In this document: positions 6,266 through 7,367 of the stretch, in pieces
Layout of the letters: each line of letters starts with the position of its first letter
Position numbering within the stretch: the first letter of the stretch is position 1
NCBI GenBank assembly: GCA_041685555.1
Contig: JAWLFN010000138.1
Span: forward strand, 1-7,367
Source: PWQG01 sp041685555
Lineage (GTDB): Bacteria > Pseudomonadota > Gammaproteobacteria > Pseudomonadales > Pseudohongiellaceae
DNA: 7,367 bases
Direction: 5' to 3'
Notes under the pieces: generated by a model
What the model was told of the DNA's origin: nothing
What the model saw: the letters and a program-made list of their open reading frames with translations, nothing else
Database searches by the model: none
Position numbers and translations under genes: made by a program

Positions 6266-7126
6266 ATGTACAAGTGGTTGCACTACCTGCATTATCCGAA
6301 AATACCCCTCATCTATGTGGTCATTCTGGCCGCCGTGTTCACGGTGCCGCGCCTGCCGGTCTGGCAGGAACGTCCCGAGGCGGTGCGTGTCCCGGTTGAG
6401 CACTGGTTGCCCCGTGTGGAGGAGCTGGATCGCCAGCGGCTGAATGCGGATCTGCCCGATTTTACGGAATACAATGAAGTCAGTGAGCGGAAGGAAGCGT
6501 TTTTCAGCTTTGTCCATGCTTTTGTCGAGTACGAAAACGAACGCGTCATGTCCCATCGTCAGGAGCTTGCACCGATCTTGCACAAGGTGAATGACGGTGC
6601 TGACACGTTGAATGAGGCGGAACGACAGACATTGTCTGATTTCGCCGAGCGCTACCGTGTCGATGTCGACGACATGAGCATGGGTGAAGTCGCGCAACAA
6701 TTGAGGCTGCGGGTGGACGTGATTCCGCCATCCCTGGTGCTGGCCCAGGCCGCCAATGAGTCCGCCTGGGGAACATCACGCTTCGCCAGGGAGGCCAATA
6801 ATCTGTTCGGTCAGTGGTGTTTCGAGAAAGGATGTGGCCTGGTGCCGCAACGCCGCCTTGCCGGTGCCGAGCATGAGGTGAGGGCTTTCGACTCGGTTTC
6901 CGACGCGGTACATGCCTACTTTCGCAATATCAACACCAATGAGGTCTATGACTACCTGCGCGAGCTCCGCTTCGATATGCGGAATGACCAGCAGGAGCTG
7001 GATTCTCTGGTGCTGGTCTATGGCCTGACCCGCTATTCGCAACGTGGGACGGAGTACATTGCAGAGTTGCAGAGCATGATCCGTTTCAACAACCTGAGCG
7101 AACTGGACCAGCAATACGGGACCTGA
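6266..7126 (+). CDS. bax: Bax-like membrane-anchored glucosaminidase-family protein
   Basis: This 286-residue protein matches bacterial Bax (unrelated to the apoptosis protein). The family carries a glucosaminidase domain (PF01832) expected to act on peptidoglycan in the periplasm; the physiological role of Bax itself is poorly known. One N-terminal hydrophobic segment at residues 13-28 would anchor it with the rest outside the cytoplasm. Residues 69-150 form a charged helical linker. The catalytic domain holds the signature PPSLVLAQAANESAWGTSRF (154-173), with the likely catalytic Glu165. It continues with NNLFGQWCFEKGCGLVP, whose two cysteines (185 and 190) could form a disulfide, then FDSVSDAVHAYFRNINTN and YSQRGTEYI. 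The length is close to E. coli Bax (about 270). The start has AAGG ten bases upstream and gives the expected short cytoplasmic tail before the anchor. It appears intact, with no evident link to the carbon-uptake genes. Confidence 0.93.
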   Translation: MYKWLHYLHYPKIPLIYVVILAAVFTVPRLPVWQERPEAVRVPVEHWLPRVEELDRQRLNADLPDFTEYNEVSERKEAFFSFVHAFVEYENERVMSHRQELAPILHKVNDGADTLNEAERQTLSDFAERYRVDVDDMSMGEVAQQLRLRVDVIPPSLVLAQAANESAWGTSRFAREANNLFGQWCFEKGCGLVPQRRLAGAEHEVRAFDSVSDAVHAYFRNINTNEVYDYLRELRFDMRNDQQELDSLVLVYGLTRYSQRGTEYIAELQSMIRFNNLSELDQQYGT

Positions 7127-7151
7127 ATGCCCGCGATGTCGGTCTGCGATC

Positions 7152-7209
7152 GCCAGTGGCTACTGGCCCGGGAAGAACCCCGGCTCCAGTGGTCTATCGG
7201 GAGCCGGGG
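7152..7209. terminator. Tandem hairpins between bax and a convergent gene, likely bidirectional terminator
   Basis: Two stems lie just after bax. GCCAGT (7152-7157) pairs with ACTGGC (7162-7167) around a four-base loop. CCCCGGCTCC (7178-7187) pairs perfectly over 10 bp with GGAGCCGGGG (7200-7209) around a 12-base loop. The position between two converging genes is where a shared terminator is expected. Neither side has a T run, so termination is inferred from position and stem strength. CCAGTGG occurs twice, at 7153 and 7186, so alternative pairings are possible. Confidence 0.55.
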
Positions 7210-7261
7210 CCTGGATCGCTGATCAGACTGCGCCGTCAGTCGCGATACTCACTGGTCGGTG

Positions 7262-7367
7262 TCAGTTGGGATCCGGACAGATCATCCGGATATCCAGCCC
7301 CATCTCGGTGATCTGCTCGGCCAGCTTTAAAATCTTGGGCGCATAGAGCAGCAGGATGTTGGCAAAG
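7262..7367 (-). CDS. C-terminal 34 codons of an unrecognised protein
   Basis: The minus strand is open from the window edge to a TGA at 7262-7264. The tail begins FANILLLYAPKILKLAEQIT and ends GLDIRMICPDPN. It looks like a genuine protein end: an amphipathic or hydrophobic helix followed by a short beta-like segment. The convergent hairpins beside it also fit a gene end. Too little is present to name a family, and I do not recognise it. Its direction is opposite to bax. Confidence 0.55.
   Translation of the reverse strand, partial: FANILLLYAPKILKLAEQITEMGLDIRMICPDPN

Noticed and set aside
6148..6399. A possible small gene overlapping the transporter stop (GTG start, 83 codons)
   Set aside because: It runs into the bax coding sequence out of frame, has no ribosome site of note, and its second half is simply the bax start read in another frame.
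7153..7192. Direct repeat CCAGTGG at 7153 and 7186 as an attachment site
   Set aside because: Seven bases is too short, there is no integrase or tRNA nearby, and both copies fall in ordinary hairpin arms.

Overview
The window looks like GC-rich chromosomal DNA from a gammaproteobacterium, probably marine, halophilic or chemoautotrophic. The grounds are a Bax-type glucosaminidase (a family I know mainly from Gammaproteobacteria), an acidic exported protein and a dabAB bicarbonate-accumulation operon. I cannot place it below class from sequence alone. I saw no tRNA, rRNA, CRISPR array, insertion sequence or phage gene.

Left half (1-3730, minus strand): a two-gene operon, dabB then dabA. DabB is a NuoL-like membrane proton channel. 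DabA is the DUF2309 / UPF0753 zinc protein that resembles beta-carbonic anhydrase. Together they form the DAC (DABs accumulate bicarbonate) complex, an energy-coupled inorganic-carbon concentrating system. The genes overlap by GTGA, with a strong ribosome binding site inside the end of dabB, so they are probably translationally coupled. DabA reads without interruption to the window edge, shows all four expected zinc ligands, and lacks only its C-terminus, which lies beyond base 1.

Middle (3731-3980): a 250-base divergent intergenic region. It holds an AT-rich patch with short palindromes on the dabB side and a bulged 12-bp inverted repeat across a possible promoter on the other side.

Right half (3981-7126, plus strand): three genes in a row. 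The first is an exported six-bladed NHL-type propeller of the bacterial peptidyl-alpha-hydroxyglycine amidating lyase-like (PAL-like) family. A strong hairpin follows, then a ten-helix EamA/DMT-family transporter, then a membrane-anchored Bax-like glucosaminidase. Gaps of about 110-145 bases, each with a hairpin, suggest separate transcription units rather than one operon. The window closes with the last 34 codons of an unrecognised convergent gene (7262-7367, minus).

The best-supported unit is DAC. Its main open question is whether the divergent PAL-like gene and the palindromes between them reflect shared regulation. No Rubisco, carboxysome gene or LysR regulator is visible in the window.
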